A DNA stretch of 64,000 nucleotides from Gammaproteobacteria bacterium (GTDB lineage Bacteria; Pseudomonadota; Gammaproteobacteria; DSM-16500): the NCBI GenBank assembly GCA_031291175.1, contig JARLJO010000022.1, positions 1 through 64,000 on the forward strand, given 5' to 3'. Position numbers and translations under genes: made by a program. Position 1 is the stretch's first letter; every line of letters starts with the position of its first letter. Positions 43,868-52,511 of the stretch are shown piece by piece. The notes beneath the pieces are model-generated. The model searched no databases. It was not told the DNA's origin and worked only from the letters and a program-made list of their open reading frames with translations.

Positions 43868-44935
43868 ATGATTCAGATACCTTCGAAAACAAAAGTCGTG
43901 ATCATCGGTGGTGGCCAAGCGGGGCTGGCTGTTGGCTATTTTTTACGGCGAACTGACCTTGGTTTTGTGATTCTTGATAATCAGGTTGAGCCTGGTGGCG
44001 CATGGCTTCATGCGTGGCGCTCGCTCCAGCTCTTTTCGCCAGGCGATTATAGCTCGCTGCCTGGCTGGGGTTTCCCTAAAACCAAGAAGAGCTATCCAGA
44101 AAGAGAGGAAGTCATTGAGTATTTACGAGAGTATGAGAAAAGATACGATTTTCCCGTAAAGCGTTCTGTATCTGTTCAGTCTGTCACTCGAATGAGCTCT
44201 GGCCTTTTGATTGAAACAAATCACGGCTCAATTGAGGCTTCGACTGTAGTCAGTTGTACAGGAACCTGGGGAAATCCCTATATCCCGTCTTATCCTAGCA
44301 AAAATGAGTTTCTGGGTACACAGATCCACTCTGCTCAGTACTGCGTGCCTACGGACTTTATCAGCAAGAAAGTCTTAATCGTGGGAGGTGGAAATTCTGG
44401 TGCTCAGATTTTTGCGGAAGTCTCAAGGGTAACTGATGCGACGTGGGTGACTGAGCGTGACCCCAAGTTTTTGCCGGATGACGTCGATGGCCGCGTATTA
44501 TTCCAAGTCGCGACTCAGCGTTATCAAGCCCGCCTAGAAGGACGGTCAGATAAAGCGATCCCAAGTCTCGGAGACATTGTTATGGTCGATTCAGTCAAGG
44601 AAGCCAGATCACGAGGTATCTTAAAACCGAAACGGCCATTTTCGAAATTTACAAATAGCGGAGTTGTTTGGTCCAATGGAACAGAAGAAACTTTTGATGT
44701 AATAATTTGGTGTACGGGTTTCCGCCCAGCCTTAGAGCATTTGAAAACACTTGGAATTGAGAATGCAGATGAGCAAATTGAAATGAATGGAACTAGAACT
44801 GTAAGCGAGCCAAGGTTGTGGCTTGTTGGTTATGGCGAATGGACGGGGTTTGGGTCTGCTACACTTATCGGTGTTCAGAGATATGCTCGTTCGACTGTTG
44901 TTGAGATTCAGGACTACTTAGGCAGTATGAGATAA
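43868..44935 (+). CDS. arsO: FAD/NAD(P)-dependent monooxygenase, ArsO-like
   Basis: This 355-residue flavoprotein has an N-terminal FAD fingerprint (VVIIGGGQAGLAVGYFL), a mid NAD(P) fingerprint (VLIVGGGNSGAQIFAEV at about residue 170) and ATG-type motif VIIWCTGFRPAL. This is the layout of flavin monooxygenases. Proteins like it, called ArsO, occur in arsenic clusters, and here it is divergent from arsC-acr3, which supports that name. Its substrate is not established. The ATG at 43868 is 7 bases after AAGGAG; the GTG at 43865 is too close. A general FMO-like oxidase is the alternative. Confidence 0.7.
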   Translation: MIQIPSKTKVVIIGGGQAGLAVGYFLRRTDLGFVILDNQVEPGGAWLHAWRSLQLFSPGDYSSLPGWGFPKTKKSYPEREEVIEYLREYEKRYDFPVKRSVSVQSVTRMSSGLLIETNHGSIEASTVVSCTGTWGNPYIPSYPSKNEFLGTQIHSAQYCVPTDFISKKVLIVGGGNSGAQIFAEVSRVTDATWVTERDPKFLPDDVDGRVLFQVATQRYQARLEGRSDKAIPSLGDIVMVDSVKEARSRGILKPKRPFSKFTNSGVVWSNGTEETFDVIIWCTGFRPALEHLKTLGIENADEQIEMNGTRTVSEPRLWLVGYGEWTGFGSATLIGVQRYARSTVVEIQDYLGSMR

Positions 44936-45259
44936 TTAATTTTGTATACGTTTAGGATGATCGTTCGGGTTAATGCATTACCTCGAACACTTACGGTAAA
45001 AATGCTCATATCAGCAATTTATTAGCGGCGTAGCTGCTCCTGGTCAAATCCGTTTCCCGTCTAGTATGAGCAAGCTAAACACTTGCGATATAGCTCAAAA
45101 ATATCTCGTATAATCAATCAAGTGTGCTCTCATTACTCCCTCATGATAAAATGTTTGGACCGTTCAAAGAGATATTAATTCGTTTGCTATTCATTTTATT
45201 TATCCATTTATTGCTAATACAGCAAAAATAGCAATTAGCTATCGATAGAGGGGGGATGC
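44936..45259. other. 324-bp intergenic region
   Basis: No gene or repeat is seen. A TATAAT at 45109-45114 could be a -10 box for the following gene, but I find no matching -35 box. GAGGGGGG just before 45260 is the ribosome-binding site of the next gene. Confidence 0.4.
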
Positions 45260-47011
45260 ATGCTTCGACATTATCTGCGAATGAATTCAATGCGTAGTAC
45301 TGTAGCCACTGCGGTGATGAGCGAGATGATGAGTGCAAGGGCGCAAAATACAGCCCAGCAAATTCAAGCTCTTGCAGCGGAGGCTGTTAGCCAGCAAGCC
45401 GCTGAAAGAAGTGTATTCCTGCCCGTTTCTCAATTGGTCACCGTGAATCCCAGCTTTGCGACTCAAGCACTGAGAGACCGAGAGATGAGAAATTACATAC
45501 AGACAACATATGAGGAGTACGCGAAGCAGAATGGCATAGACCTTGAAAATCCGCTCCAAAAGACCACTTTTCTCGATACGCTGACTAGCTGTACCCAGGC
45601 AATACGCGAGGTGATACCAGTCTATGATCCTGCTGCGAATATCCAGGATGCCCACAAGCTGTTAATGATGATGACACGCATGAGTAGTCAGCAGTCCTTT
45701 CTGCCGAGAGGCGGTGATTCAGCTCATCCGCATGGGGAGGGTCCGCAAGGAGAAGGCCCAGGTGGTTCACAGTCGGGAGAAAAAAAACAACGCTTCTGGG
45801 ATGGTTTTAGTGCCAAGCACTTACTCATGGGAGGAGGGGCCATTGGAGTCGGAATCGGGGCGTTGGTATTCAAAGAACTTACAGAAGATCCCATGGTTCC
45901 AGCTGATCGACTCTCAAGCCTTTTAGGTATCGATGCTAAACAGGCCAACGCTATGGTGGAAGATACGCGTATAGGAAGGACATCTTCTAGCCGGTTACGA
46001 GAAAGCGATGTCGTGGAACTAGAAAAGGTTTGCACTAGTGATGCAAAAATTAAAGCCGCGATAGAACAATTTTGCCCTGAGCGTCAGCCAAGCGAAATTC
46101 TAGTGCAGTTCGCGGGATCTGGACAACAAACAGAAAAAGATTTTATAAAACTTGAGGGTGCGATAGAGCTTGCTCAAGGTGTGCGAATAGGAAAAATTCC
46201 AGGATCAGATCAAGTGGTAGTTGCCATTGATGGTCCCGGTACGAGAGCGGGTTTGACGACCGCACTGATGGGAACACAGCCTACACCTACCGGAATGGCT
46301 GCATGCGCAAACGAGGTCGTTAAAAGAATTCAAGCCTTGAGAGACGAGCGAGATCCGCCATTGAAAGTGAATATTGAAACTTTTAGTCGAGGAGGTTCAG
46401 CCGGTGCCATTTATACTCAATTGAATACGAATAACAAAGACATTGGCATCGATAAGATAGTTATGTTCGATCCTGAGCAAGGACCTAATGTTAGCAATTG
46501 TGATCGCTTAATTGCAGCGGGTAAATCAGTAGACGTCGTTCGTTCCGGAGCAAACCAATACAACTTATTTAGCGCTATGCCCGCAACGCAGCTAGTGACA
46601 ACGATTCCGTTGACTGAGCACCATGTGCTAACCGACCACGGCGGTACAAAAGATTGCGCGGGGCCTATGGAGGAATTTCAGCATATGCTAATGACGAAGA
46701 GTAGTAGCGAGATATCCGCACATCTCCAAAGTGGCGCAATGAAGATAAATATGCAGGCCGTTGCTGAACATCGGTTGCAAGACTCTATCGAACCTCGTGA
46801 TGTTGATCATCCGGTGGGTCTACTGAGTGAAACAAGCCAGCGTATGGGGTATCAGATGTTTAACAGTGTCGCCAGAATGGAATACGCTCAAAAGGCGGTG
46901 GAACAGGTTAACGCAGCAATGAAAGTAACTATGTTAGCAATGGTGTCAGTCGCAGCAATATTGCCTGAATCAGTGGTGGCGCCACCGCCTTCGAGCCATG
47001 AATTGAGGTGA
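45260..47011 (+). CDS. large protein with lipase-like Ser motif and membrane segment
   Basis: This 583-residue protein has a helical N-terminal region. A Gly/Pro-rich linker follows (about 160-175), then one hydrophobic segment (LLMGGGAIGVGIGALVF, about 190-206) and a C-terminal domain resembling the alpha/beta hydrolase fold. Signs are VVVAIDGPGTRAGL near residue 320, nucleophile-like IETFSRGGSAGAIY near 375, the acidic turn IVMFDPEQGP, and a late His in HHVLTDHGG. The SRGG core recalls DUF2235-type hydrolases. The start at 45260 has GAGGGG upstream; a short frame at 45256 is probably not used. Function is inferred as an esterase/lipase-like effector. Confidence 0.65.
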   Translation: MLRHYLRMNSMRSTVATAVMSEMMSARAQNTAQQIQALAAEAVSQQAAERSVFLPVSQLVTVNPSFATQALRDREMRNYIQTTYEEYAKQNGIDLENPLQKTTFLDTLTSCTQAIREVIPVYDPAANIQDAHKLLMMMTRMSSQQSFLPRGGDSAHPHGEGPQGEGPGGSQSGEKKQRFWDGFSAKHLLMGGGAIGVGIGALVFKELTEDPMVPADRLSSLLGIDAKQANAMVEDTRIGRTSSSRLRESDVVELEKVCTSDAKIKAAIEQFCPERQPSEILVQFAGSGQQTEKDFIKLEGAIELAQGVRIGKIPGSDQVVVAIDGPGTRAGLTTALMGTQPTPTGMAACANEVVKRIQALRDERDPPLKVNIETFSRGGSAGAIYTQLNTNNKDIGIDKIVMFDPEQGPNVSNCDRLIAAGKSVDVVRSGANQYNLFSAMPATQLVTTIPLTEHHVLTDHGGTKDCAGPMEEFQHMLMTKSSSEISAHLQSGAMKINMQAVAEHRLQDSIEPRDVDHPVGLLSETSQRMGYQMFNSVARMEYAQKAVEQVNAAMKVTMLAMVSVAAILPESVVAPPPSSHELR

Positions 47012-47082
47012 GATTGAAGTCAAATACTATGGCTATCTACGGATAAGTCTCCGCACAAAATTACACACGAATGAGGTTGTCT

Positions 47083-47868
47083 ATGATGTCTACCACTGAG
47101 CAGATGATAAGAGTGCAAGCTATATCAACTATGCCTTGCAGTCTTTTAATTCTGAAACCAAATCCACTCTTCAAAGATTGGGTTTCTGAGCTTTGTTCAC
47201 GTGAGAGCAGTATGGCCTCTCATGGTAAAGTGCTAACATTGGATGAAGTCAGTCAAGATAGTGTTGTGTTCTGTACCCCACAATTTTTAGAGGCAGATAA
47301 GTATCAACAATATCTCAAGAAAAATTATAAAAATCTACTTAACCTAACTTTTTCGAGTTGGTGCTCTGTCACTGAATGGTGGCCAACGATAGAGAGTTAT
47401 GAGAATTTTTTACAGTATTTCACACCCGAATTTCATTCCCACGTTTATGATTCATTTTCATCGGTGGATTTATCTGCTGTTTCGCGCTTACTTACGCAAG
47501 GAGCAGCGTCACCGCCTGAGATTATGGCAAAATTAAATTGCATGGTATTGTTGTTACGCCCACTACGTGAATTTTGGGCGTGGATAAAAAAGGTAGAGCA
47601 CGAGCTGCCTAGTGAATTACAAGCCGTATTTTTAAAGGGCGGACATATTGACGGGCTAGATATGAATTGTAATGCGTACTGCATTCCTGAATATACAGAA
47701 GAGGCGGCAATTGATAAATTCATGCTGCAAATGACCCCGGCTTTTTTAATGGAAGAATTAACGCGATGGGGTGTTCCGCTGGAGCATGCTAAAACTTTTC
47801 ACGCATCAGCTTTAATAGAAAAATATTTTTCTATTGATATACATAGGGTAGTTATTTTTATTTCCTGA
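47083..47868 (+). CDS. hypothetical protein
   Basis: This soluble protein of about 261 residues has no recognised domain. It contains several Trp/Cys-rich stretches (FSSWCSVTEWWPTIESYENF, LNCMVLLLRPLREFWAWIKK). I prefer the ATG at 47083, 6 bases after GAGG; an ATG at 47071 overlaps that site. It follows the 583-residue gene by 71 bases in the same direction and may be cotranscribed. No signal peptide or membrane segment is seen; the role is unknown. Confidence 0.65.
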   Translation: MMSTTEQMIRVQAISTMPCSLLILKPNPLFKDWVSELCSRESSMASHGKVLTLDEVSQDSVVFCTPQFLEADKYQQYLKKNYKNLLNLTFSSWCSVTEWWPTIESYENFLQYFTPEFHSHVYDSFSSVDLSAVSRLLTQGAASPPEIMAKLNCMVLLLRPLREFWAWIKKVEHELPSELQAVFLKGGHIDGLDMNCNAYCIPEYTEEAAIDKFMLQMTPAFLMEELTRWGVPLEHAKTFHASALIEKYFSIDIHRVVIFIS

Positions 47869-47938
47869 GCTGGAAAGAAAATTGGAATTTAGGCTCTACC
47901 TTACATTTTGAATTTTGAAAATAGGTAACTCATTTTTA

Positions 47939-48436
47939 TTATTCAAACAATAAGGCCATACTGATATGATTCTCATATTCAGTGCCAATCCGGACAGCAT
48001 TTCGGTGTAGTCCCTCTATTACAAAGCCAAGCTTTTTATATAACATGATAGCGGTTTTATTATTTTCTCGTACTGTCAGCTCAACCCTGGTCAATCCAAT
48101 AGACTTTGCTTGATCGAGAGCAGTGCGTATTAACGCTTCGCCAATTCCTTGCCCGCGGTAAGAAGCCAATACACCAATGCCTAAAGTACCCGAATGAACA
48201 AAGACAGGGCGATCAAGTGGTGCAATGTCGCACCATCCAATCACTTTCCCTTCGCTGATTGCAACGAAGTGAGGCGAGTTATTCTGAAGATTCTCCAAAA
48301 CATATGCGCGTGACATTTCCAGGGGTGGCCCCTCTAAAAATGCCAGATATTTATGTTCTCTGGCTACGCTATCTACAGCAGCACGGAAGCCTTCAATGTG
48401 TTTTTCAGTAATGGGAATTATTTCGTAATTATGCAT
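47939..48436 (-). CDS. GNAT-family N-acetyltransferase
   Basis: This enzyme of about 165 residues transfers acetyl from acetyl-CoA to an amine of unknown substrate. The acetyl-CoA binding loop is ASYRGQGIGEALIRTAL (R/Q-x-x-G-x-G/A form), preceded by strand LGIGVLASYRG and followed by VELTVRENNKTAIMLYKKLGFVIEG, the typical motif B. The frame is open to 48448; the ATG at 48436 (MHNYEIIPIT) fits the family start better, but neither has a clear ribosome-binding site. It resembles the RimI/YhhY-like group. Confidence 0.85.
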   Translation of the reverse strand: MHNYEIIPITEKHIEGFRAAVDSVAREHKYLAFLEGPPLEMSRAYVLENLQNNSPHFVAISEGKVIGWCDIAPLDRPVFVHSGTLGIGVLASYRGQGIGEALIRTALDQAKSIGLTRVELTVRENNKTAIMLYKKLGFVIEGLHRNAVRIGTEYENHISMALLFE

Positions 48437-48587
48437 GGGGGTTATCACTAAAAATTCAAAGAGTAATTATAACAAAAAGAAGAGCAACTTTATTGTAATT
48501 TGTTGCTATTTATTCTAAGTGTCGATGTGTGAAATATAAGCATTTTTATTTTGCTGTTACTCTATATCTTTGAAACTGAAAAATACT

Positions 48588-49463
48588 TTAGGTATCAAAA
48601 AATTGGGTTAAAAATTTTATAAAAACCTCCGTTTTTTTGCTTAGGAATTTATTTGTCGGATAAACAGCATATATTCCAAGTGAAGGTAATTGATATTGGC
48701 TTAAAATAGAAATTAATTTTTTATTTTTTAACTCACTTGAAATTGTGAAATCAGGTAAATAAGCAACGCCTATATGATTTACCGCTAAATTTTTTAAATC
48801 CATACTGCTATTTGTTAAAATATTTCCCTTTATTTGTAGTTCGTTTATTGTTCCTTTTTCTGAAAATTTCCAAGTGCGATTAATGTTATCGTAATGATCT
48901 AAACAGTTATGACCTTGAAGATCTTGAGGAATTTTAGGTGTATTATATTTTTTTAAATATTCTGACGAGGCGCAAGTAATTTTTTTCCAAGTTCCAATTT
49001 TTTTATAATGATAACTGGAGTTTGGCAGCTCTCCACAATAAATCACTAGATCGAATCCATTATTAAGTAAATCAAATAAGTGGTTTCCGTTTACTATTTG
49101 TATTTTAAGATTGGGGTACTCAGTAATAAATTTATTTATGAACTGCGTGAGATATAGATTGCTGATAGAGGCGGGTGCTCCAATTTTCAAAGTGCCAGAA
49201 ACTTCTTTATTCAAGCTTTTTATGTTCTTTTTGCTGGTTTCCAATGCCAATAAAATTTCGCTAACTTCTTTATAATATAAATCACCTTCTTCTGTAAGAG
49301 CTACTTTTCGTGTCGTTCTCTGCAGCAAGCGCGTATCTAGCTGTTTTTCTAACCGCATAATTCTGCGAGATATCACAGGTTTAGAAATACCTAGTTCTTT
49401 AGCGGCTTTTGAAAAACTTTTAAATTTAACAATTGCGCAGAATGCACTTATATCTTCAAGCAT
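48588..49463 (-). CDS. LysR-family transcriptional regulator
   Basis: This 291-residue regulator has the LysR winged helix-turn-helix at residues 1-60 (FCAIVKFKSFSKAAKELGIS, KPVISRRIMRLEKQL, LLQRTTRKVALTEEG). A periplasmic-binding-like effector domain follows (GTLKIGAPASISNLYL onward). It is divergent from the CMD gene across 118 bases, so it probably controls the CMD, hydrolase and following genes and itself. AGGAT precedes its ATG. The region between (49464-49581) is AT-rich, as usual for LysR operators. The inducer is unknown. Confidence 0.9.
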   Translation of the reverse strand: MLEDISAFCAIVKFKSFSKAAKELGISKPVISRRIMRLEKQLDTRLLQRTTRKVALTEEGDLYYKEVSEILLALETSKKNIKSLNKEVSGTLKIGAPASISNLYLTQFINKFITEYPNLKIQIVNGNHLFDLLNNGFDLVIYCGELPNSSYHYKKIGTWKKITCASSEYLKKYNTPKIPQDLQGHNCLDHYDNINRTWKFSEKGTINELQIKGNILTNSSMDLKNLAVNHIGVAYLPDFTISSELKNKKLISILSQYQLPSLGIYAVYPTNKFLSKKTEVFIKFLTQFFDT

Positions 49464-49581
49464 GTGATTATCCTATTGTTCCTAATTTAGAAACAGTCTA
49501 TTAATTTTTATGGATATTGTATACCAAACTAGCAATAGTTAAAATGCTTTCATCTTAATCACATACAGCGAGGACAACTCA

Positions 49582-49971
49582 ATGAAAAATAATGAACGTT
49601 ACGAGTTAGGTTTAAAAACCCTAGAGGAATTGCATGGTGGTCATGTCGGAATTCAAATGGTTAAAGACCTTCAGGACGTCTGCCCTGATTTTGTAACGAT
49701 GATAATCGAATGGTCTTTTGGAGAGGTGGCCAGCCGAAAAGGAATTGATTTTAAAACTCGAGAACTTGTCATTATTGCTTCCTGTGTGACGCTGGGACAT
49801 GTGCCTGCGCAGCTGAAGGCTCACATCGAATCGGCCATTAAAATAGGAGTAACTAAACAACAGATAGTTGAAGTGATTTTACAAATGAGTATTTATGCCG
49901 GAATGGCATTAACTAGCAATGCTTTTAGAGTTGCAAAAGAAGTGTTTATAGAAATGAAAGTTATAAACTGA
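49582..49971 (+). CDS. carboxymuconolactone decarboxylase family protein
   Basis: This 129-residue all-helical protein belongs to the CMD family: FGEVASRKGIDFKTRELVII, then ASCVTLGHVPAQLKAHIESA, followed by a helix EVILQMSIYAGMALTSNAF. It lacks the CxxC of AhpD-type members, so it fits the gamma-carboxymuconolactone decarboxylase-like branch rather than a peroxidase. GAGGA precedes the ATG. With the downstream hydrolase it recalls the PcaC/PcaD pair of protocatechuate breakdown, but the pathway's other genes are absent, so the substrate is open. Confidence 0.85.
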   Translation: MKNNERYELGLKTLEELHGGHVGIQMVKDLQDVCPDFVTMIIEWSFGEVASRKGIDFKTRELVIIASCVTLGHVPAQLKAHIESAIKIGVTKQQIVEVILQMSIYAGMALTSNAFRVAKEVFIEMKVIN

Positions 49972-50029
49972 ATTTTTAACTTTAACTATAATTTTATAAA
50001 TAAACATTCGGAATTAGGTAGGTTTTAAT

Positions 50030-50842
50030 ATGGCTATTCTCAATATTAACAGCAGCAAATTTTATTATGAGCTACATGGAAATGGCATTCCATTAGTTTT
50101 GATCGCTGGCCTTAAAGGCGAGCATGCTAATTGGGTTCCAATTTTAGATGCATTGACTAAGCGGTATCAAGTATTAATTTTTGATAACCGAGGCGTAGGT
50201 CAAACAATTGATTCTGGTGAGCCGTTTAGCGTTGAAACAATGGCAGATGATATTATGGGGTTAATTAATAAGCTCGATCTTAAAAAACCACATTTAGTTG
50301 GTCATTCATTAGGTGGTGCTATAGCTCAAAAAGTAGCGCATAAGTACGCAGGTGAGATTGGCTCAATCGCTCTATGCAATACTTTTGCAAAATTTAATGA
50401 CACTGGTAGGAAAGTGTTTTTTGATATTCTGATGTTGCATCAAGCTAATGCGTCTCCCGCTGATATTATGGATGGCATTATACCGTGGGCATTTTCTAAG
50501 AAGTTTCTTAGTCCCGAGCTTATTAAAATCATTCAAAAAGCCTCTAATGAAAATCTTTATTCCCAATCTTTATCTGATTATTCTAGGCAGCTACAGGCAC
50601 TTTATGATTTTGACTCACGGCATTGGGTAAGCACGATTGATATTCCAACTTTAATTATAGGCTCAGAAGACGATATGCTTGCTACTTCGAAAGAATCACA
50701 AGAGCTTGCTAGAAAGATTTCTGAGGCTAGATTAGTCATAATGCCAACAAGCCATGCGAGTTACATTGAGCAGCCTAGTGATTTTGTTAAACATTTAGAT
50801 AATTTTTATAATGGTTTAGCACGTCAAGGAGGGCCAATCTGA
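50030..50842 (+). CDS. alpha/beta hydrolase, enol-lactonase-like
   Basis: This 270-residue hydrolase has the oxyanion segment ELHGNGIPLVLIAGL and the nucleophile elbow VGHSLGGAIAQ (Ser about 93). The acid Asp lies in IIGSEDDMLA and the catalytic His in TSHASYIEQP. The sequence resembles 3-oxoadipate enol-lactonase (PcaD) and related esterases (FDNRGVGQTIDSGEP). AGGTAGG precedes the ATG. It lies 58 bases after the CMD gene and probably in the same LysR-controlled operon. The exact substrate is unknown. Confidence 0.88.
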   Translation: MAILNINSSKFYYELHGNGIPLVLIAGLKGEHANWVPILDALTKRYQVLIFDNRGVGQTIDSGEPFSVETMADDIMGLINKLDLKKPHLVGHSLGGAIAQKVAHKYAGEIGSIALCNTFAKFNDTGRKVFFDILMLHQANASPADIMDGIIPWAFSKKFLSPELIKIIQKASNENLYSQSLSDYSRQLQALYDFDSRHWVSTIDIPTLIIGSEDDMLATSKESQELARKISEARLVIMPTSHASYIEQPSDFVKHLDNFYNGLARQGGPI

Positions 50843-51100
50843 TGTTGGTGCAGCCTGCTGAGCCAAGACTACTTGCTAAGCCGCTATCCGTGTAGCGTCC
50901 CCGATAATACACTGCGTAAGGGGCATATGTGATTTGGCCTTGTTCCGAAAAGTTTGTGATGATACATTATTGACCAGAAAAAATGTCTCTTATGGGATCC
51001 GTCAAGATGGGCTTTACTTTCATACAATGGGAAAAAGGCTATGGATGTTATTAATGCCCTCAATTTTATATTTCATCACATTGTTTTATAAGGATAAATA
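50843..51100. other. 258-bp gap before a gene relic
   Basis: No intact gene is seen. Short pieces in several frames suggest decayed coding sequence between the hydrolase and dehydrogenase genes, but none is long enough to name. AAGGA precedes the relic start at 51101. Confidence 0.3.
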
Positions 51101-51298
51101 ATGGAAGCTTATGTAATAAATGAGTTTGGTGCTCATGATATTTTTGAATTAATGGACTTACCCATTCCAGAAATTAATGCTGAGGAAAAATTATCAATTT
51201 TAATTGATCGTAATGTATTTAAAATACATGAAATTAGTGATGCACACTTATTAGCAGAAAGTGGTAAGAATATTGGTAAAGTTTGTTTAGAGTGGTAA
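51101..51298 (+). pseudogene. zinc-type alcohol dehydrogenase relic, internal deletion
   Basis: The 65 codons join two ends of one enzyme. MEAYVINEFGAHDIFELMDL is the N-terminus of quinone reductase-like dehydrogenases of the MDR family. LSILIDRNVFKIHEISDAHL with AESGKNIGKVCLEW is the C-terminus. About 240-260 residues between are missing while the frame is kept. The fragment lacks both catalytic and NAD(P)-binding domains, so it cannot be active. It lies in the CMD/hydrolase operon and was probably part of that pathway. Confidence 0.8.
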
Positions 51299-51333
51299 TT
51301 ATAGGAAAGTAGTCAGCAAAGAGGAGAAGTAAA

Positions 51334-52215
51334 TTGATTTACAGTTTCTTGTATGTGTTAGTTTTTAGCGTTGCTTTGATATTAATCCAAAAATTAGATG
51401 TGAGCATTCCTCCTCTTTTTTCGCTTCTTGTTACCGCCAGTATAGCCAGTTTATATTTCAATATTATTAACAAAAATGATCTAAAAAAAACATATGCCGA
51501 TTGTTTTGAAAATAAAAAACAATGGATTCTAGTCATGTTAATAGTCCTAGTTATGTGGGGTACAACGATGATAGGCCCTGGAGAAATTGGAGCATCGCTT
51601 TTTAATTTTATTTATTTCGCTTGGCTTGGAATGCTAGGATTTAAGTTGCTTAGTTTTCAAGATTGGAAAAAGCATCAAATAAAATTTTATTTTGGCTTAT
51701 GCTTGTTACTGTTAATCTTTGCCAATGTTTTCTTTGAGCTACAATCCTCTTTTTCATATAAATCTATCTATGGAATATCTCTGGCATTGTTAGGCGGGAC
51801 ATTTTCATTCGTTTATTTTAGACAAAGCCAAGCTTTAGCTAAAAATGCGCGACTATCGGCAACACAGGTCTTGGCTGTAAGATTTTATTTAGCAATTGCG
51901 GTGCTTATGCTTATTTTGCCGAAACATAGTGTGGCAAGTTATTTTACAGCATCTAGCCTGTTTAGTTTGGTTTTACTCGCTTTTTGTAGCCTCATTATTC
52001 CGCTTTATTTTTCCCAAAAAGCATTAGAAAAAATTACCTCAGAGCAACATGCCATCATTAACAGTTTATGTCCTATTATCACTGGTATATTGCAGGAAAT
52101 ATTTTTTAACGACCTTAGAATAGAACAAATGGCAATTTATTTTTTATATGCATTAGCCATTTCTTGTTTTTATTTTATAAATAAATACAATCAAAAGCTG
52201 GCAATGATTACCTGA
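51334..52215 (+). CDS. DMT/EamA-like membrane transporter
   Basis: This 293-residue protein has about ten hydrophobic segments in two halves, as in the drug/metabolite transporter superfamily. Examples are VFSVALILIQ, WILVMLIVLVMWGTTMIGPG, IYGISLALLGGTFSFVYF, LAIAVLMLILP, FSLVLLAFCSLIIPLYFS and the C-terminal ILQEIFFNDLR with a last helix. The start is TTG, with GAGGAGAAG 4-5 bases upstream. It follows the dehydrogenase relic by 35 bases. The substrate is unknown. Similarity to EamA is only in outline. Confidence 0.65.
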   Translation: MIYSFLYVLVFSVALILIQKLDVSIPPLFSLLVTASIASLYFNIINKNDLKKTYADCFENKKQWILVMLIVLVMWGTTMIGPGEIGASLFNFIYFAWLGMLGFKLLSFQDWKKHQIKFYFGLCLLLLIFANVFFELQSSFSYKSIYGISLALLGGTFSFVYFRQSQALAKNARLSATQVLAVRFYLAIAVLMLILPKHSVASYFTASSLFSLVLLAFCSLIIPLYFSQKALEKITSEQHAIINSLCPIITGILQEIFFNDLRIEQMAIYFLYALAISCFYFINKYNQKLAMIT

Positions 52216-52313
52216 AAATTATTGAGTCACTTATGATATGGCTATTTATTTTTTTCACTTTCGTTTCATGTGCTATGGTTAATTCCTAAATCGTTAGGCT
52301 TTGGTCTTATAAG

Positions 52314-52332
52314 AGGCGTCAGACTGACGCCT
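52314..52332 (+). terminator. short hairpin after transporter gene
   Basis: AGGCGTCA (52314-52321) pairs with TGACGCCT (52325-52332) around a 3-base loop, followed by AAATTAGG. It is a perfect 8-bp stem about 100 bases after the transporter stop but without a strong T-run. Confidence 0.5.
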
Positions 52333-52511
52333 AAATTAGGTTTGCTAATAAGTTAATTGAAAAATGTAGAGATAAACGCTAAAGCGGCACTTGACCAAGG
52401 TTCTTCTTATATCACGAGCGAACTTAGAAGAAAGCCAAACCATTTAATGACAGAAATCAACATATTTGGTACAATTATCACCAATCCCAAATATTCTGTG
52501 TAGAGTCACCC

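Noticed and set aside
49464-52215. Complete protocatechuate (pca) pathway
   Set aside because: Only a CMD-like and an enol-lactonase-like gene are present; the ring-cleavage and cycloisomerase genes are missing, so naming the pathway is not justified.
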